Shown here one piece after another: positions 47,155 to 56,168 of a DNA stretch of 64,000 nucleotides (position 1 is its first letter; every line of letters begins with the position of its first letter). Under the pieces are notes generated by a model that was not told the origin of the DNA, ran no database searches, and saw only the letters and a list, made by a program, of their open reading frames with translations. The stretch comes from Paracoccus aminovorans (GTDB lineage: Bacteria; Pseudomonadota; Alphaproteobacteria; Rhodobacterales; Rhodobacteraceae): positions 271,452 through 335,451 of the forward strand of contig NZ_KQ955208.1 of the NCBI RefSeq assembly GCF_001546115.1, given 5' to 3'. The position numbers and the translations under genes are program-made.

Positions 47155-48447
47155 TCAGCGCGCGTCGAGCGGCTTGTAGTCGCGGCGGGGCGAGCCGATG
47201 TAGAGCTGGCGCGGCCGGCCGATCTTGTTCTGCGGATCGGCGATCATCTCCTTCCACTGCGAGATCCAGCCGACGGTGCGCGAGAGCGCGAAGATCGGCG
47301 TGAACATCGAGGTCGGGAAACCCATGGCCTCCAGGATGATGCCGGAATAGAAGTCCACGTTCGGATAGAGCTTCTTCGAGACGAAATACTCGTCCTCCAG
47401 CGCGATCCGCTCCAGCTCCTTGGCGACCTGCAGCGTCGGGTTGTTGTGCACGCCCAGAAGGTCCAGCACCTCGTCGGCCGATTCCTTCATCACCTTGGCG
47501 CGCGGGTCGAAGTTCTTGTAGACCCGGTGGCCGAAGCCCATCAGGCGGAACGGATCGTCCTTGTCCTTGGCGCGGGCGATGAATTCCGGGATGCGGTCGA
47601 CCGAGCCGATCTCGCGCAGCATCTCCAGGCAGGCCTGGTTGGCGCCGCCATGCGCCGGGCCCCAGAGGCAGGCGATGCCGGCCGCGATGCAGGCGAAGGG
47701 ATTCGCGCCCGAGGAACCCGCCAGCCGCACGGTCGAGGTCGAGGCGTTCTGCTCGTGATCCGCATGCAGGGTGAAGATGCGGTCCATGGCGCGCGACAGC
47801 GCCGGGTCGACATGATAGGTCTCGGCCGGGACCGAGAAGCACATGTGCAGGAAATTGCTGGCATAATCCAGCTCGTTCCGCGGATAGACGAAGGGCTGGC
47901 CCAGCGAATACTTGTAGGCCATGGCGGCGATGGTCGGCACCTTGGCGATCAGCCGGATCGAGGCGATCTCGCGCTGCATCGGGTCGTTGATGTCGATCGA
48001 GTCGTGATAGAAGGCCGACATGGCGCCGACCACGCCCACCATGGTCGCCATCGGATGGCTGTCGCGACGGAAGCCGCGGAAGAAATAGTGCATCTGCTCA
48101 TGCACCATGGTGTGGCGGGTGATGCGGTTCTCGAAATCCGTCAGCTGCTCCTTGTTCGGCAGCTCGCCGTAAAGCAGCAGGTAGCAGACTTCCAGGTAAT
48201 GCGACTGTGCCGCAAGCTGCTCGATCGGATAGCCGCGATACCACAGCTCGCCCTTGTCGCCATCGATATAGGTGATGGTCGAATCGCAGGACGCGGTGGA
48301 CGTGAAGCCCGGGTCATAGGTAAAGACATCCGCCTGGCCATAGAGCTTGCGGATGTCGAGGACATCCGGCCCGGCCGTGGGCGAGAGGATCGGAAGCTCG
48401 AGCTCCTTTCCTTCGACGAGCAGCTTTGCGGATTTGCTTTCTGCCAT
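47155..48447 (-). CDS. gltA: Citrate synthase
   Basis: The 430-residue type II citrate synthase condenses acetyl-CoA and oxaloacetate. Catalytic residues lie in [15 protein letters not shown] near residue 230, [15 protein letters not shown] near 268 and [15 protein letters not shown] near 310. The N-terminal beta-rich region (about 1-60) with [21 protein letters not shown] is typical of Gram-negative hexameric, NADH-regulated enzymes. It is on the same strand as gltX, 54 bp downstream of it, and has its own terminator. Confidence 0.95.
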   Translation of the reverse strand: MAESKSAKLLVEGKELELPILSPTAGPDVLDIRKLYGQADVFTYDPGFTSTASCDSTITYIDGDKGELWYRGYPIEQLAAQSHYLEVCYLLLYGELPNKEQLTDFENRITRHTMVHEQMHYFFRGFRRDSHPMATMVGVVGAMSAFYHDSIDINDPMQREIASIRLIAKVPTIAAMAYKYSLGQPFVYPRNELDYASNFLHMCFSVPAETYHVDPALSRAMDRIFTLHADHEQNASTSTVRLAGSSGANPFACIAAGIACLWGPAHGGANQACLEMLREIGSVDRIPEFIARAKDKDDPFRLMGFGHRVYKNFDPRAKVMKESADEVLDLLGVHNNPTLQVAKELERIALEDEYFVSKKLYPNVDFYSGIILEAMGFPTSMFTPIFALSRTVGWISQWKEMIADPQNKIGRPRQLYIGSPRRDYKPLDAR

Positions 48448-48501
48448 TCCCTGTTCCTTTCACCTGTCTCCGGCAAGCCGCCGGGTGATGGGCGACGGGC
48501 C

Positions 48502-49908
48502 TCAGCCCGCCTGATCCTGCAGCCGGGCCAGCGTCTCGTCGCGGCCCAGTGCCATCATCATGTCGAACACGCTGGGGGTCGAACTGCGGCCGGCGAGCGC
48601 GGCGCGAAGCGGCGCCGCGACCTTGCCCAGTCCCAGTCCGTGCGACTCGCCAACCGACTTGGCGATCGCCTCGAGTTCGTTGCGCTCCCAGCTAGCATGC
48701 TGCATTGCGGCAGTCAATTCGCTCAGTATACCACGGGATACAGAATCCAGTGCGGCCGCGGCCTTGTCCTCAAGCGCGAGGGGGCGCGAGACCAGCGCGA
48801 AATGGCCCTGTTCCAGCAGCGCCGGCAGGGTTTTCGCCTTGGCCTGCAAGGCGGGCAGCGCCGCCGCCAACCGCGCCGCCTGGGTGGCGTCCAGCGCCGG
48901 CTCGGCCCGCGCGGCGCGGAAACCGGCGATCTCGGCCATCAGCGCCTCGGGGTCCATGCGGGCGATGTGCCAGCCGCTGACATGTTCGAGCTTCTTGAAG
49001 TCGAGCCGCGCCGGCGCCTTGCCGATTCCGTTCAGGTCGAACCAGTCGCGGGCCTGGGCATCGTCGAAAAGCTCGTCGTCGCCATGGCTCCAGCCCAGCC
49101 GGGCCAGATAGTTGCGCATCGCCGCGGCCGGATAGCCCATGGCGGCGAATTCGTGCAGCCCGACGGCGCCATGGCGCTTGGACAGCTTCTTGCCATCCTC
49201 GCCATGGATCAGCGGGATATGGGCAAAGACGGGCAAGTCCCAGCCCATGGCCTGATAGATCTGGATCTGCCGCGCGGCATTGGTCAGGTGGTCGTCGCCG
49301 CGGATGACATGGGTCACGCCCATGTCGTGATCATCCACCACCACCGCATGCATATAGGTGGGCGTCCCGTCCGAGCGCAGCAGCACCATGTCGTCGAGCT
49401 GCGCATTGCCGAAGGTCACGTCGCCCTGCACCGCGTCATGCACCACGGTCTCGCCGTCGCGCGGCGCCTTCAGGCGGATGACATGCGGCGCGTCGGGATG
49501 GGTCGCGGGATCGGCGTCGCGCCAGGGCGACAGGAACAGGGTCGAGCGGCCCTCGGCCTTGGCCTTGTCGCGGAAGGCCTCGATCTCTTCGGCGGTCGAG
49601 AAGCATTTATAGGCGGTGCCATTCGCCAGCATCTCGCGGGCGACCTCGGCATGGCGCTCGCGGCCGGCGAACTGGCTGACCGGCTCGCTGTCCCAGTCGA
49701 GGCCCAGCCAGCGCAGCCCTTGCAGGATCGCCTCGGTCGCCTCGGGGGTCGAGCGGGCGCGGTCGGTGTCCTCGATGCGCAGCAGGAACCTGCCGCCCCG
49801 GCCGCGGGCATAGAGCCAGTTGAAAAGCGCGGTGCGCGCGCCGCCGATATGCAGATAGCCGGTGGGCGAGGGGGCAAAGCGGGTCACGACGGGGCGGGAA
49901 TCGGTCAT
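48502..49908 (-). CDS. gltX: Glutamyl-tRNA synthetase
   Basis: The 468-residue class I synthetase charges tRNA-Glu. HIGH-type motif is [18 protein letters not shown] near residue 12, and KMSKS-type is [16 protein letters not shown] near 240. The anticodon-binding helical C-terminus begins near 330. Many alphaproteobacteria have two GltX paralogues; this sequence cannot tell which one it is. It ends 54 bp before gltA, and is divergent from comEC. Confidence 0.95.
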   Translation of the reverse strand: MTDSRPVVTRFAPSPTGYLHIGGARTALFNWLYARGRGGRFLLRIEDTDRARSTPEATEAILQGLRWLGLDWDSEPVSQFAGRERHAEVAREMLANGTAYKCFSTAEEIEAFRDKAKAEGRSTLFLSPWRDADPATHPDAPHVIRLKAPRDGETVVHDAVQGDVTFGNAQLDDMVLLRSDGTPTYMHAVVVDDHDMGVTHVIRGDDHLTNAARQIQIYQAMGWDLPVFAHIPLIHGEDGKKLSKRHGAVGLHEFAAMGYPAAAMRNYLARLGWSHGDDELFDDAQARDWFDLNGIGKAPARLDFKKLEHVSGWHIARMDPEALMAEIAGFRAARAEPALDATQAARLAAALPALQAKAKTLPALLEQGHFALVSRPLALEDKAAAALDSVSRGILSELTAAMQHASWERNELEAIAKSVGESHGLGLGKVAAPLRAALAGRSSTPSVFDMMMALGRDETLARLQDQAG

Positions 49909-50028
49909 CGGGTCAGGTCGGTCCAGAAATCGGGGTTTCGTGCGCTGCCATTAACCCTTTCGAAAGAGTCGGCATGCCAATCTTGGCGCAGTGATAAGCA
50001 ACTGGCGTGACAAGGACAAGTTTCGGCG

Positions 50029-52194
50029 ATGGAATCGGTGAATGCGCGCCCTGGCGGGGGTCTGCTGGCGCCGGCCCGGCCGCGGGCAGCGCCAGCTGTC
50101 CCGCGCCGCGCCGCGGTGGCGATCCGGGCGGGCATGCTGCCCTGGGTGCCGTTCTGGCTGGCCCTCGGCATCGGCGGCTGGTTCCTGCTGCGCGATGAGC
50201 CCGGGCGCGCGTTCTATGCCGCGCTGGCGCTTTGCGCCTGCCTGGGCCTGCTCGGCCCGGCGCTGGTGCTGCGGCTGGCCGAACGCGGGCGCTGCGACTG
50301 GCTCTGGGCTGATCGCAGCCGGCTCGCGGGACTCGCGCTGCTGCTGATGGCGCTTGGCGCCGGGCTCAGCGGCTTTCGCGCGCATCTGGTCGCGGCGCCG
50401 GTGCTGGGCTTTCGCTATTACGGCCCGGTCGAAGGGCGGGTGATCGGCATCGACCGGTCGTCGAGCGACCGGATGCGGCTGCTGCTGGACCAGGTGAGCC
50501 TGCGCGACGTGCCGCCGGGCCGGGTGCCGCAGCGGGTGCGCGTCTCGCTGATGACTGCCCAGGACCTGCCGGTGCCGGGACAGCGGGTGATGATGACGGC
50601 GCATCTGGGCCCGCCCGGCGGGGCGTCGGAACCGGGCGGCTTCGATTTCCGCCGCATGGCCTGGTTCGAACGGCTGGGCGCCATCGGCTATGCCCGCACC
50701 CCGGTCCTGGCCGTCGCCATGCCGCGCGACGATGGCGCGCTGGCGCTGCACCGGCTGCGCATGTCGCTGGCCGAGACCATGCGCGAGCGCATCGGCGGGC
50801 AAGAGGGCGCGGTCTCGGCGGCGCTGGTCACCGGCGACCGCTCGGGCATTTCCGAGCAGACGAACGAGATCATGCGCGCCTCGAACCTTTACCACATCAT
50901 CTCGATCTCGGGCCTGCACATGAGCATGCTGGCCGGATTCGTCTATGCCGCCCTGCGCATCGCCGGGGCGGCGGCGCAAGGGCTGGCCGGCGCGCGCGGC
51001 ATCGCCGTCCACAAGCTGGCGGCCGCCGGCGCGCTGGCGGTCGCGGCGCTCTATCTGTGGCTCTCGGGGGGCGGGGTCGCGACCGAGCGGTCCTTCGTCA
51101 TGGTCGCGGTCATGCTTGTCGCGATCATCGTCGACCGCAGGGCGGTGTCCCTGCGCACCGTGGCGGTCGCGGCCGTGCTGGTGCTGATCCTCGCGCCCGA
51201 GGCGCTGACCGAACCTGGCTTCCAGATGAGCTTTGCCGCCACCGTGGCGCTGATCCTGGTGCAGGAGCCCTGGCTGAAGCTGGCGCCCGCTCTGCCCTGG
51301 TGGGCGCGTCCGGTGGTCATGCTGGTACTGTCCTCGGCCGTGGCGGGGCTGGCCACCTCGCCCATTGCCGCGATCCATTTCGGGCGCATGACACAATACG
51401 GCATGCTGGCGAACCTGCTGGTGGTGCCGGTGGTGGGCATGCTGGTCATGCCGGGCGCGGTCTTTGCCGCGGTGCTGGCGCCGCTGGGTCTGGCGCAGCC
51501 GGCGCTGTGGCTCATGGGACTGGGCACCAAATGGATGCTCTGGGTCGCGGCCTGGGTCGCGGGGCTCGACGGCGCGGTCACGCTGGTGCCCGCGCCGCCG
51601 CCCGCCGTGCTGCCGCTGCTGGGCCTGGGCGCGGCGCTGCTGTTTCTCGGCCCGCTGACCGAGGCGGGGCGTCTCTTGCTGCTGCGCCGCATCCTCGGCG
51701 CGGGCCTTCTCGCCGCCTCGGCGCTGGTCTGGTTCTGGTCCGAGCGCCCGCTGGTTCTGGTCTCGGCCGAGGGCGATGCCGTCGCCGTCATGACCCAGGC
51801 CGGGCGCGTGCCCTCGAAACCCCGGGGCGGCGGTTTCGCGATCCAGAACTGGCTCGAGGCCGACGGCGACTCCGCCGACCAGCGCACGGCGGCGGCGCGC
51901 GCCTTGTGGACGGGTCCGAACCCGGACCGCCAGGCCATCCTGGGGGCCGGCGACGGGTCGTTGCGGCTGCGCCACCTGACCGGCAAGGCCGCCGAGGTGC
52001 TGGATCGGCTCGACTGCCAGGGCCCGACCATCGTCGTCGCGGATCGCAAGCTGACGGCGACGGTCGATCCCGACTGCCTCGTCCTGGATGCCGCGCGCCT
52101 GCGCAGAACCGGGGCGGTGGCGATCGGCATCAGACAAGGCCAACCTTGGCTGAGACCGGCACAGGGCCCGGGTCCGGGCCGGATCTGGCAATGA
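50029..52194 (+). CDS. comEC: ComEC/Rec2-family DNA-uptake channel protein
   Basis: The 721-residue polytopic protein has an N-terminal soluble OB-like DUF4131 region (about 130-210) and a competence domain (about 245-520) with SNLYHIISISGLHMSMLAGFVYA and GPEALTEPGFQMSFAATVAL-like EALTEPGFQMSFAA. About ten hydrophobic segments are visible. The C-terminal beta-lactamase-like nuclease domain of full-length ComEC is missing; only a short domain (about 580-700) follows, as in other alphaproteobacterial ComEC proteins. It likely moves single-stranded DNA across the inner membrane. ATG 50029 is used. Confidence 0.87.
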   Translation: MESVNARPGGGLLAPARPRAAPAVPRRAAVAIRAGMLPWVPFWLALGIGGWFLLRDEPGRAFYAALALCACLGLLGPALVLRLAERGRCDWLWADRSRLAGLALLLMALGAGLSGFRAHLVAAPVLGFRYYGPVEGRVIGIDRSSSDRMRLLLDQVSLRDVPPGRVPQRVRVSLMTAQDLPVPGQRVMMTAHLGPPGGASEPGGFDFRRMAWFERLGAIGYARTPVLAVAMPRDDGALALHRLRMSLAETMRERIGGQEGAVSAALVTGDRSGISEQTNEIMRASNLYHIISISGLHMSMLAGFVYAALRIAGAAAQGLAGARGIAVHKLAAAGALAVAALYLWLSGGGVATERSFVMVAVMLVAIIVDRRAVSLRTVAVAAVLVLILAPEALTEPGFQMSFAATVALILVQEPWLKLAPALPWWARPVVMLVLSSAVAGLATSPIAAIHFGRMTQYGMLANLLVVPVVGMLVMPGAVFAAVLAPLGLAQPALWLMGLGTKWMLWVAAWVAGLDGAVTLVPAPPPAVLPLLGLGAALLFLGPLTEAGRLLLLRRILGAGLLAASALVWFWSERPLVLVSAEGDAVAVMTQAGRVPSKPRGGGFAIQNWLEADGDSADQRTAAARALWTGPNPDRQAILGAGDGSLRLRHLTGKAAEVLDRLDCQGPTIVVADRKLTATVDPDCLVLDAARLRRTGAVAIGIRQGQPWLRPAQGPGPGRIWQ

Positions 52195-52225
52195 CCCCAG
52201 GCGAGAAACAGGAGCCGCGCGCGCC

Positions 52226-52816
52226 ATGCATGGTCTGGTGAACAGGTCGATCGAGGGCTTCCTGCGCGCCTCCTATGGCGCCGAGGTCTGGGATGCCGTC
52301 GCCCGCGCCGCCGGCGTCGATCCCGAGGGGTTCCTGACCTGGACCCCCACCGCCGACGAGGTGACGACCGCCATGCTGCGGGCCACCGCGATGCAGCTGC
52401 GGAAATCGGTCGGCGAATGCCTCGAGGACATCGGCGCCTGGCTGACCCGGCAGGAAGAGATCCGCCGCCTGCTGCGCTTCAGCGGCTCGGACTATCCCGA
52501 GTTCCTGGAATCGCTGCACGAGCTTCCCGGCCGCATCGCGCTGGTCATCCCCGACCTGGCGATCCCCGAGCTGACGGTCATCTGCGAAAGCGAGGGCAGC
52601 TATGTCATCCATCCCGCCTGGCATTGGCCGGGCTTCCTGCGCGTCACCGCCGGCGTCATCCGCGGCATGGCCGACGATTACGGCGCCCTGGCGCTGATCT
52701 CGGTGCAGGCGGGCCGCATCTCCGTCACCGTGGCGCTGACCGATTTTGCCGCGCAGCGTCGCTTCAGCCTTGCCCCCGATGCCCAGGATTCCGCCGATGC
52801 GCGTCGACGCCCGTGA
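52226..52816 (+). CDS. H-NOX-like (heme NO-binding) sensor, degenerate at the heme-ligand positions
   Basis: The 196-residue protein matches the H-NOX fold: MHGLVNRSIEGFLRASYG at the N-terminus, DEVTTAMLRATAMQLRKSVGECLEDIGAW and EFLESLHELPGRIALVIPDLAIPEL (split: EFLESLHELPGRIALV, IPDLAIPEL). In canonical proteins the heme-ligating His lies three residues after the position of His98; that column is Pro101 here. The propionate-binding Y-x-S-x-R is YVIHP at 126-130, lacking Ser and Arg. It overlaps the diguanylate cyclase by 20 bp, as H-NOX partners usually do. Heme binding is therefore uncertain. Confidence 0.78.
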   Translation: MHGLVNRSIEGFLRASYGAEVWDAVARAAGVDPEGFLTWTPTADEVTTAMLRATAMQLRKSVGECLEDIGAWLTRQEEIRRLLRFSGSDYPEFLESLHELPGRIALVIPDLAIPELTVICESEGSYVIHPAWHWPGFLRVTAGVIRGMADDYGALALISVQAGRISVTVALTDFAAQRRFSLAPDAQDSADARRRP

Positions 52817-53765
52817 TCTTTTCGAATTGATGCCGATGCATCTCTGCCTGGACGGCTCGGGCGGGATCGTCTCTTGCGGACGCACCATGGCCCGGCTCCT
52901 GCACGGCGAGGGGCGCATCGACCAGGCTTTCATCCACATCGGCCGCGACGGTCAGGAGACGACGCTGGCGGACATGCTGGCGCGGATCTCGTCCGGCAAG
53001 CGGGTGTTCCTGAACCTGCGCTTGCATCACGACATCTATCTGCGCGGCCATGGCGTGCGGACCTCCGGCGGGCTGGTGCTGCTGAACCTCGGCTTCGGGG
53101 CCTCGCTCTATCCGGCGATCCGGGCCTTCGACCTGACGGATTCGGATTTCGCGCCCTCGGACCTGGCGATCGAGTTCCTGTTCCTGCACGAGGCGAACAA
53201 GGCGGCGCTGGCCGAATTGTCGCGGGTCAACAAGAGCCTGAAGACCGCGCGCGAGCATGCGCAGATCATGTCCGTGACCGATCCGCTGACGGGCGTGCTG
53301 AACCGCCGCGGCTTCGACATCGCCTTCCAGAGAGCCATGGAGCAGCGCGAGCACATGCCCTTTGCCCTGGTCCACCTGGATCTGGACCATTTCAAGCAGG
53401 TGAACGACCGCTTCGGCCATGCGGCCGGCGACCGCCTGCTGCAGCTGGCGGCCGAGGCCATCCGCTCGGAGCTGCGGGCCAGCGACAAGGTCTGCCGCGC
53501 CGGCGGGGACGAGTTTCTGGTGCTGATGTTCTCGACCACCCGGCCCGAGGCGCTCCAGAAAGCCTGCGGCCGGATCATCTCTCGCCTCGAAACCCTCGAG
53601 GGCGCCGATCACGATCAGCGGATCTCGGCCAGCATCGGCATCGCGGTCTGCCCGCCGGACCCCGCGATCAGGGACGCCGACCTGTTCGAACGCGCGGACA
53701 ACGCGCTTTATCGGGCCAAGGCTTCGGGTCGGGGGCGCGTGGTCATCTGGCAGGCAACGATGTAA
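52797..53765 (+). CDS. Diguanylate cyclase with an HNOBA-like sensor domain
   Basis: The 322-residue protein has an N-terminal HNOBA-like domain (1-120; LMPMHLCLDGSGGIVSCG, typical of H-NOX-associated partners), a signalling helix with LFLHEANKAALAELSRVNKSL (about 128-148), and a GGDEF domain (about 155-322). The catalytic motif GGDEF is intact at 236-240, and the product-inhibition I-site RASD (RxxD) is at 227-230, exactly five residues before it. It should make cyclic di-GMP under control of the upstream H-NOX-like protein. ATG 52797 has AGGA nearby. Confidence 0.85.
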   Translation: MRVDARDLFELMPMHLCLDGSGGIVSCGRTMARLLHGEGRIDQAFIHIGRDGQETTLADMLARISSGKRVFLNLRLHHDIYLRGHGVRTSGGLVLLNLGFGASLYPAIRAFDLTDSDFAPSDLAIEFLFLHEANKAALAELSRVNKSLKTAREHAQIMSVTDPLTGVLNRRGFDIAFQRAMEQREHMPFALVHLDLDHFKQVNDRFGHAAGDRLLQLAAEAIRSELRASDKVCRAGGDEFLVLMFSTTRPEALQKACGRIISRLETLEGADHDQRISASIGIAVCPPDPAIRDADLFERADNALYRAKASGRGRVVIWQATM

Positions 53766-53956
53766 TTCAGGGTGTTCAGAGGCAAAGGGTGGGACATGCT
53801 GGGCGGATACCGCATCGCTGCGCGTCGCAGTCGCGTATTCAATTGTTTTCATATGCTCTCCGAAACCAGTCGGCATGTAGCCGCTGTCCGTCATTCCGCC
53901 CCGGGCAGGCTGTTCCGACAGGACCACCAGTGTAGCCGCTGACCTGGCCCGCCGTC
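53766..53956. other. Gene-free interval after the cyclase gene
   Basis: No supported gene. GTAGCCGCTG occurs twice (53877 and 53932) as a 10-bp direct repeat. The region leads into the TniQ-like remnant and probably belongs to the degraded mobile DNA. Confidence 0.4.
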
Positions 53957-54576
53957 ATGAAGAACCGCAGCGGGCGGCCCTTGCCAGTCCGTCCGGGGTT
54001 GCTCGGCCTCTGGTCCTTGCCATTCGTCATGATCTGCCCCGAGCATCGGCGTCCGCTGGTCACGCTCTGGACGATGCAGGACAAGCTGGACAGGCAGGAT
54101 GGTAGCGATGCTGGCCTTCTGATCGAAGCCGCGCATGGTCGCTGGGATCTGCTGGCGGCCCAGCGATCTGCTGATCGGCGCGGAGCCTGTCTATGTCGCG
54201 ATGCATGACTGGTGCAGCCTGGCAGAGGCCGTATCAAGGCTGCAGCTGACGGTTCCCGAGGCGATCGAACGAATCCGGGACCATCGTTTGGCTCGGGTGG
54301 GTAATATCTGGAACGCTCTGGATTTGCTTCGGTTCTGGTCAATCTCGGCTATGTTGGACAGGAGGGATGCGATCTCCCTGGCTGTTTCGCCAAGGGTTAC
54401 GCATTGCCGAACTGGCGACGTTCATCCGGCGGATGGGCTTGCCCTTCCGCCGGGTCCATGGGCCGCGTGGCGGCGATCAGGTGCGGTTGACGGCGACCGA
54501 CCGGCAGGAATTTCACGACCGCTTCATCAGTGTTCGCAGCTTGGGGGTCAAACCTTGTCCATGTCGGACAGGAAGG
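53957..54576 (+). pseudogene. Remnant of a TniQ-like gene (left copy), frame-broken and cut by an IS3-family element
   Basis: Three successive frames carry pieces of one protein. First GLLGLWSLPFVMICPEHRRPLV (53997-, a CPEH zinc-type segment like the TniQ N-terminal region), then HDWCSLAEAVSRLQLTVPEA (54207-), then LRIAELATFIRRMGLPFRR and GPRGGDQVRLTATDRQEFHDRF (54400-). The last part matches the right-side remnant at 21 of 30 residues. Frameshifts and the insertion at 54577 make it non-functional. TniQ is a target-site selection protein of Tn7/Tn5053-like transposons. The family assignment is moderate. Confidence 0.55.
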
Positions 54577-54602
54577 TGAGCTACTCCCCGATCCTTGGAC
54601 AG
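54577..54602 (+). repeat. Left terminal inverted repeat of the IS3-family element
   Basis: Starts TGAGCTACTCCCCG and ends GGACAG. It pairs with the right end at 55818-55843 (20 of 26 matches). orfB ends 14 bp inside this repeat. Confidence 0.85.
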
Positions 54603-54615
54603 TTTTCGGGGATAT

Positions 54616-55482
54616 TTAAGCTACTGCCTGCGCTTGCTGATCGATTTCGATATTGTTGAAGTAAACCACGGCGGGTGGCCGTCCACCATGGGCGGTGTGG
54701 GGCCTCTGGTGGTTGTAGAAGGTGATCCATCGGCCAATGGCAGCCTTGGCCTGTGACCCCGTTTCCCAGGCATGCAGGTAGACGCATTCGTATTTCAGGG
54801 ACCGCCACAGGCGCTCGATGAAGACATTGTCGATGCACCGCCCCTTGCCGTCCATCGAGATGCGGGTGCCGACGCGCTTTAGCCGATCTGTCCAGGCGAA
54901 GGACGTGAACTGGCTGCCCTGGTCAGTGTTCATGGTCCCCGGCGCGCCGAAGCGGTGGATGGCCTCCTTCAGCGCCTCAACGCAGAAGTCGGCCTCCAGC
55001 GTGTTCGAGATGCGCCAGGCCAGAACCTTGCGTGTGAACCAGTCCATGATGGCCACCAGATACAGGAAGCCGCGCCGCATCGGCAGGTAGGTGATATCGG
55101 CGCACCAGACCTGGCCGGGACGATCCACCCGCAGCCCGCCCAGCAGGTAGGGCCAGGTCTTGTGGCCCTTCCTCGGCTTGCTGGTGTTGGGCTTCTGATA
55201 GATCGGCATCAGGCGCATAAGTCGCATGAGCCGCCGAATGCGCTTCTGGTTCACGCCATGGCCTTCGTTCTGCAGGTGCCAGGTCATCTGGCGAACCCCA
55301 TAGAACGGCGTGTCGAGGAACTGCTGGTCGATCAGCCGCATCAGGCCGAGGTTCTGATCCGTCTCTCCAGCCGGCTCGTGGTAGAACGACGAGCGCGAGA
55401 TCGACAGCAGGCGGCACTGCGCCCCGATGGACAGCGCCGGGTGGTTCCGTTCGATCATCCCACGCCTCACTTTCCGGTCCAC
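54616..55482 (-). CDS. IS3-family transposase, integrase part (OrfB)
   Basis: The 288-residue part has the DDE integrase core: VDRPGQVWCADITYLPM near residue 118, a second Asp in APGTMNTDQGSQFTS near 180 and the Glu in ERLWRSLKYECVYL near 220. The N-terminus (SIGAQCRLLSISRSSFYHEP) matches the HTH_21 start of IS3 OrfB proteins. It has only a GTG start at 55482 without a site of its own and is probably made mainly as an OrfAB fusion by -1 frameshifting. It appears intact. Confidence 0.9.
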   Translation of the reverse strand: MDRKVRRGMIERNHPALSIGAQCRLLSISRSSFYHEPAGETDQNLGLMRLIDQQFLDTPFYGVRQMTWHLQNEGHGVNQKRIRRLMRLMRLMPIYQKPNTSKPRKGHKTWPYLLGGLRVDRPGQVWCADITYLPMRRGFLYLVAIMDWFTRKVLAWRISNTLEADFCVEALKEAIHRFGAPGTMNTDQGSQFTSFAWTDRLKRVGTRISMDGKGRCIDNVFIERLWRSLKYECVYLHAWETGSQAKAAIGRWITFYNHQRPHTAHGGRPPAVVYFNNIEIDQQAQAVA

Positions 55483-55763
55483 GGCTTGAGCTTTCGTGAC
55501 AAAAAATCGTTGGCGACAGCCAGCTCCCCGATCTTGGCATGCAGTGATCGGACCGTCTCTTCATCCACCTCCGTCGAGGGCTTCTTGCCGCCGCGCTCGA
55601 AGATATCCGCAGCTCCGTCGAGCAGCGCCTTCTTCCATTGATGGATCATCGTCGGATGCACGCCGTATTCGCCCGCCAGCTCTGACACAGTGCGCTCGCC
55701 CTTAACGGCCTCGAGCGCCACGCGCGCCTTGAAGCCCGCGTCATGGTTTCTGCGTTTCCGCAT
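55467..55763 (-). CDS. IS3-family transposase, DNA-binding part (OrfA)
   Basis: The 98-residue HTH_Tnp_1-type protein starts MRKRRNHDAGFKARVALEAVKG and has a leucine-zipper-like end (EETVRSLHAKIGELAVANDF). It binds the IS ends. Near its end TTTTTTG (complement of 55500-55506) is a slippery heptamer. A -1 shift there joins its frame to OrfB with no intervening stop (continuing VTKAQAVDRKVRRGM). It is intact. Confidence 0.9.
   Translation of the reverse strand: MRKRRNHDAGFKARVALEAVKGERTVSELAGEYGVHPTMIHQWKKALLDGAADIFERGGKKPSTEVDEETVRSLHAKIGELAVANDFLSRKLKPWTGK
55500..55506 (-). other. -1 programmed frameshift site between orfA and orfB
   Basis: TTTTTTG on the minus strand lies in the orfA frame as GAT-TTT-TTG. 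A one-base backward slip continues into the orfB frame without stop codons. This is the usual way IS3 elements make the OrfAB transposase. Confidence 0.75.
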
Positions 55764-55817
55764 TCCTGATCTCCTCGTTCTTGGAGACCAGCAAACGTCA
55801 GATCGTAGCTTCCGTCA

Positions 55818-55843
55818 CTGTCCGATTTCCGGGGAGCAGCTCA
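55818..55843 (-). repeat. Right terminal inverted repeat of the IS3-family element
   Basis: Its minus-strand reading starts TGAGCTGCTCCCCG and ends GGACAG. The orfA promoter probably lies just inside it. Confidence 0.85.
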
Positions 55844-56086
55844 GTTCGCCGGAATGGCCTGTCGTGCGAGCAAGTGCGCGGGCCGCGAGGCGGGGCGCAG
55901 CTGCGTATGAGCGCGACCGACCGCGAGGCATTCCACGATCAGTTTATCAGTTTTCGCACTCTGGGTGTTACGGCCCGTCTGGGGTGGAGCGAGCTTCAAG
56001 CGCGGCTTGACGCAGATGGTATATGCCCCGCAGGCGGCAGCGCGAGGGTCTATTCCCGCGCCGACGTCACCCATCTGCTCACTTAA
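55844..56086 (+). pseudogene. Remnant of a second TniQ-like gene (right copy), C-terminal end
   Basis: From the IS end, one frame stays open to TAA at 56084-56086, encoding RNGLSCEQVRGPRGGAQ, SATDREAFHDQFISFRTLGV and then DADGICPAGGSARVYSRADVTHLLT. It aligns with the left remnant over GPRGG..RF..SLGV at 21 of 30 residues but is clearly a different copy, not its continuation. It provides the missing C-terminus (helix-turn-helix-like RADVTHLL). No start codon remains. Confidence 0.55.
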
Positions 56087-56168
56087 GTCAGCGATCCGCG
56101 CGGATTTCGCTTGACGCCCTTGCGCAGGCTATTGCTTGCGTTTGCGCATGCTTCCCCTTTTTTGGCAA

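Larger units (their letters stand above)
54577..55843 (-). mobile_element. IS3-family insertion sequence, 1267 bp
   Basis: The element is bounded by imperfect terminal inverted repeats of 26 bp: left TGAGCTACTCCCCG... and right (reverse complement) TGAGCTGCTCCCCG..., matching at 20 of 26 positions. Between them lie orfA and orfB, overlapping in the -1 relation. Flanking bases (GGAAGG on the left, GTTCGC on the right) do not match, so the usual 3-4 bp target duplication is missing. The flanks hold two diverged remnants of the same gene family. Confidence 0.9.

Noticed and set aside
49951..52227. 758-codon minus-strand frame opposite comEC
   Set aside because: Arg/Gly/His/Gln-rich antisense translation; comEC motifs on the plus strand explain this DNA.
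53839..54342. Minus-strand frame of 167 codons near the IS element
   Set aside because: No similarity or ribosome-binding site. The opposite strand carries TniQ-like fragments.
54577..55843. Recent intact IS insertion with target duplication
   Set aside because: The flanking bases (GGAAGG and GTTCGC) do not match, and the flanks are two different paralogous remnants.
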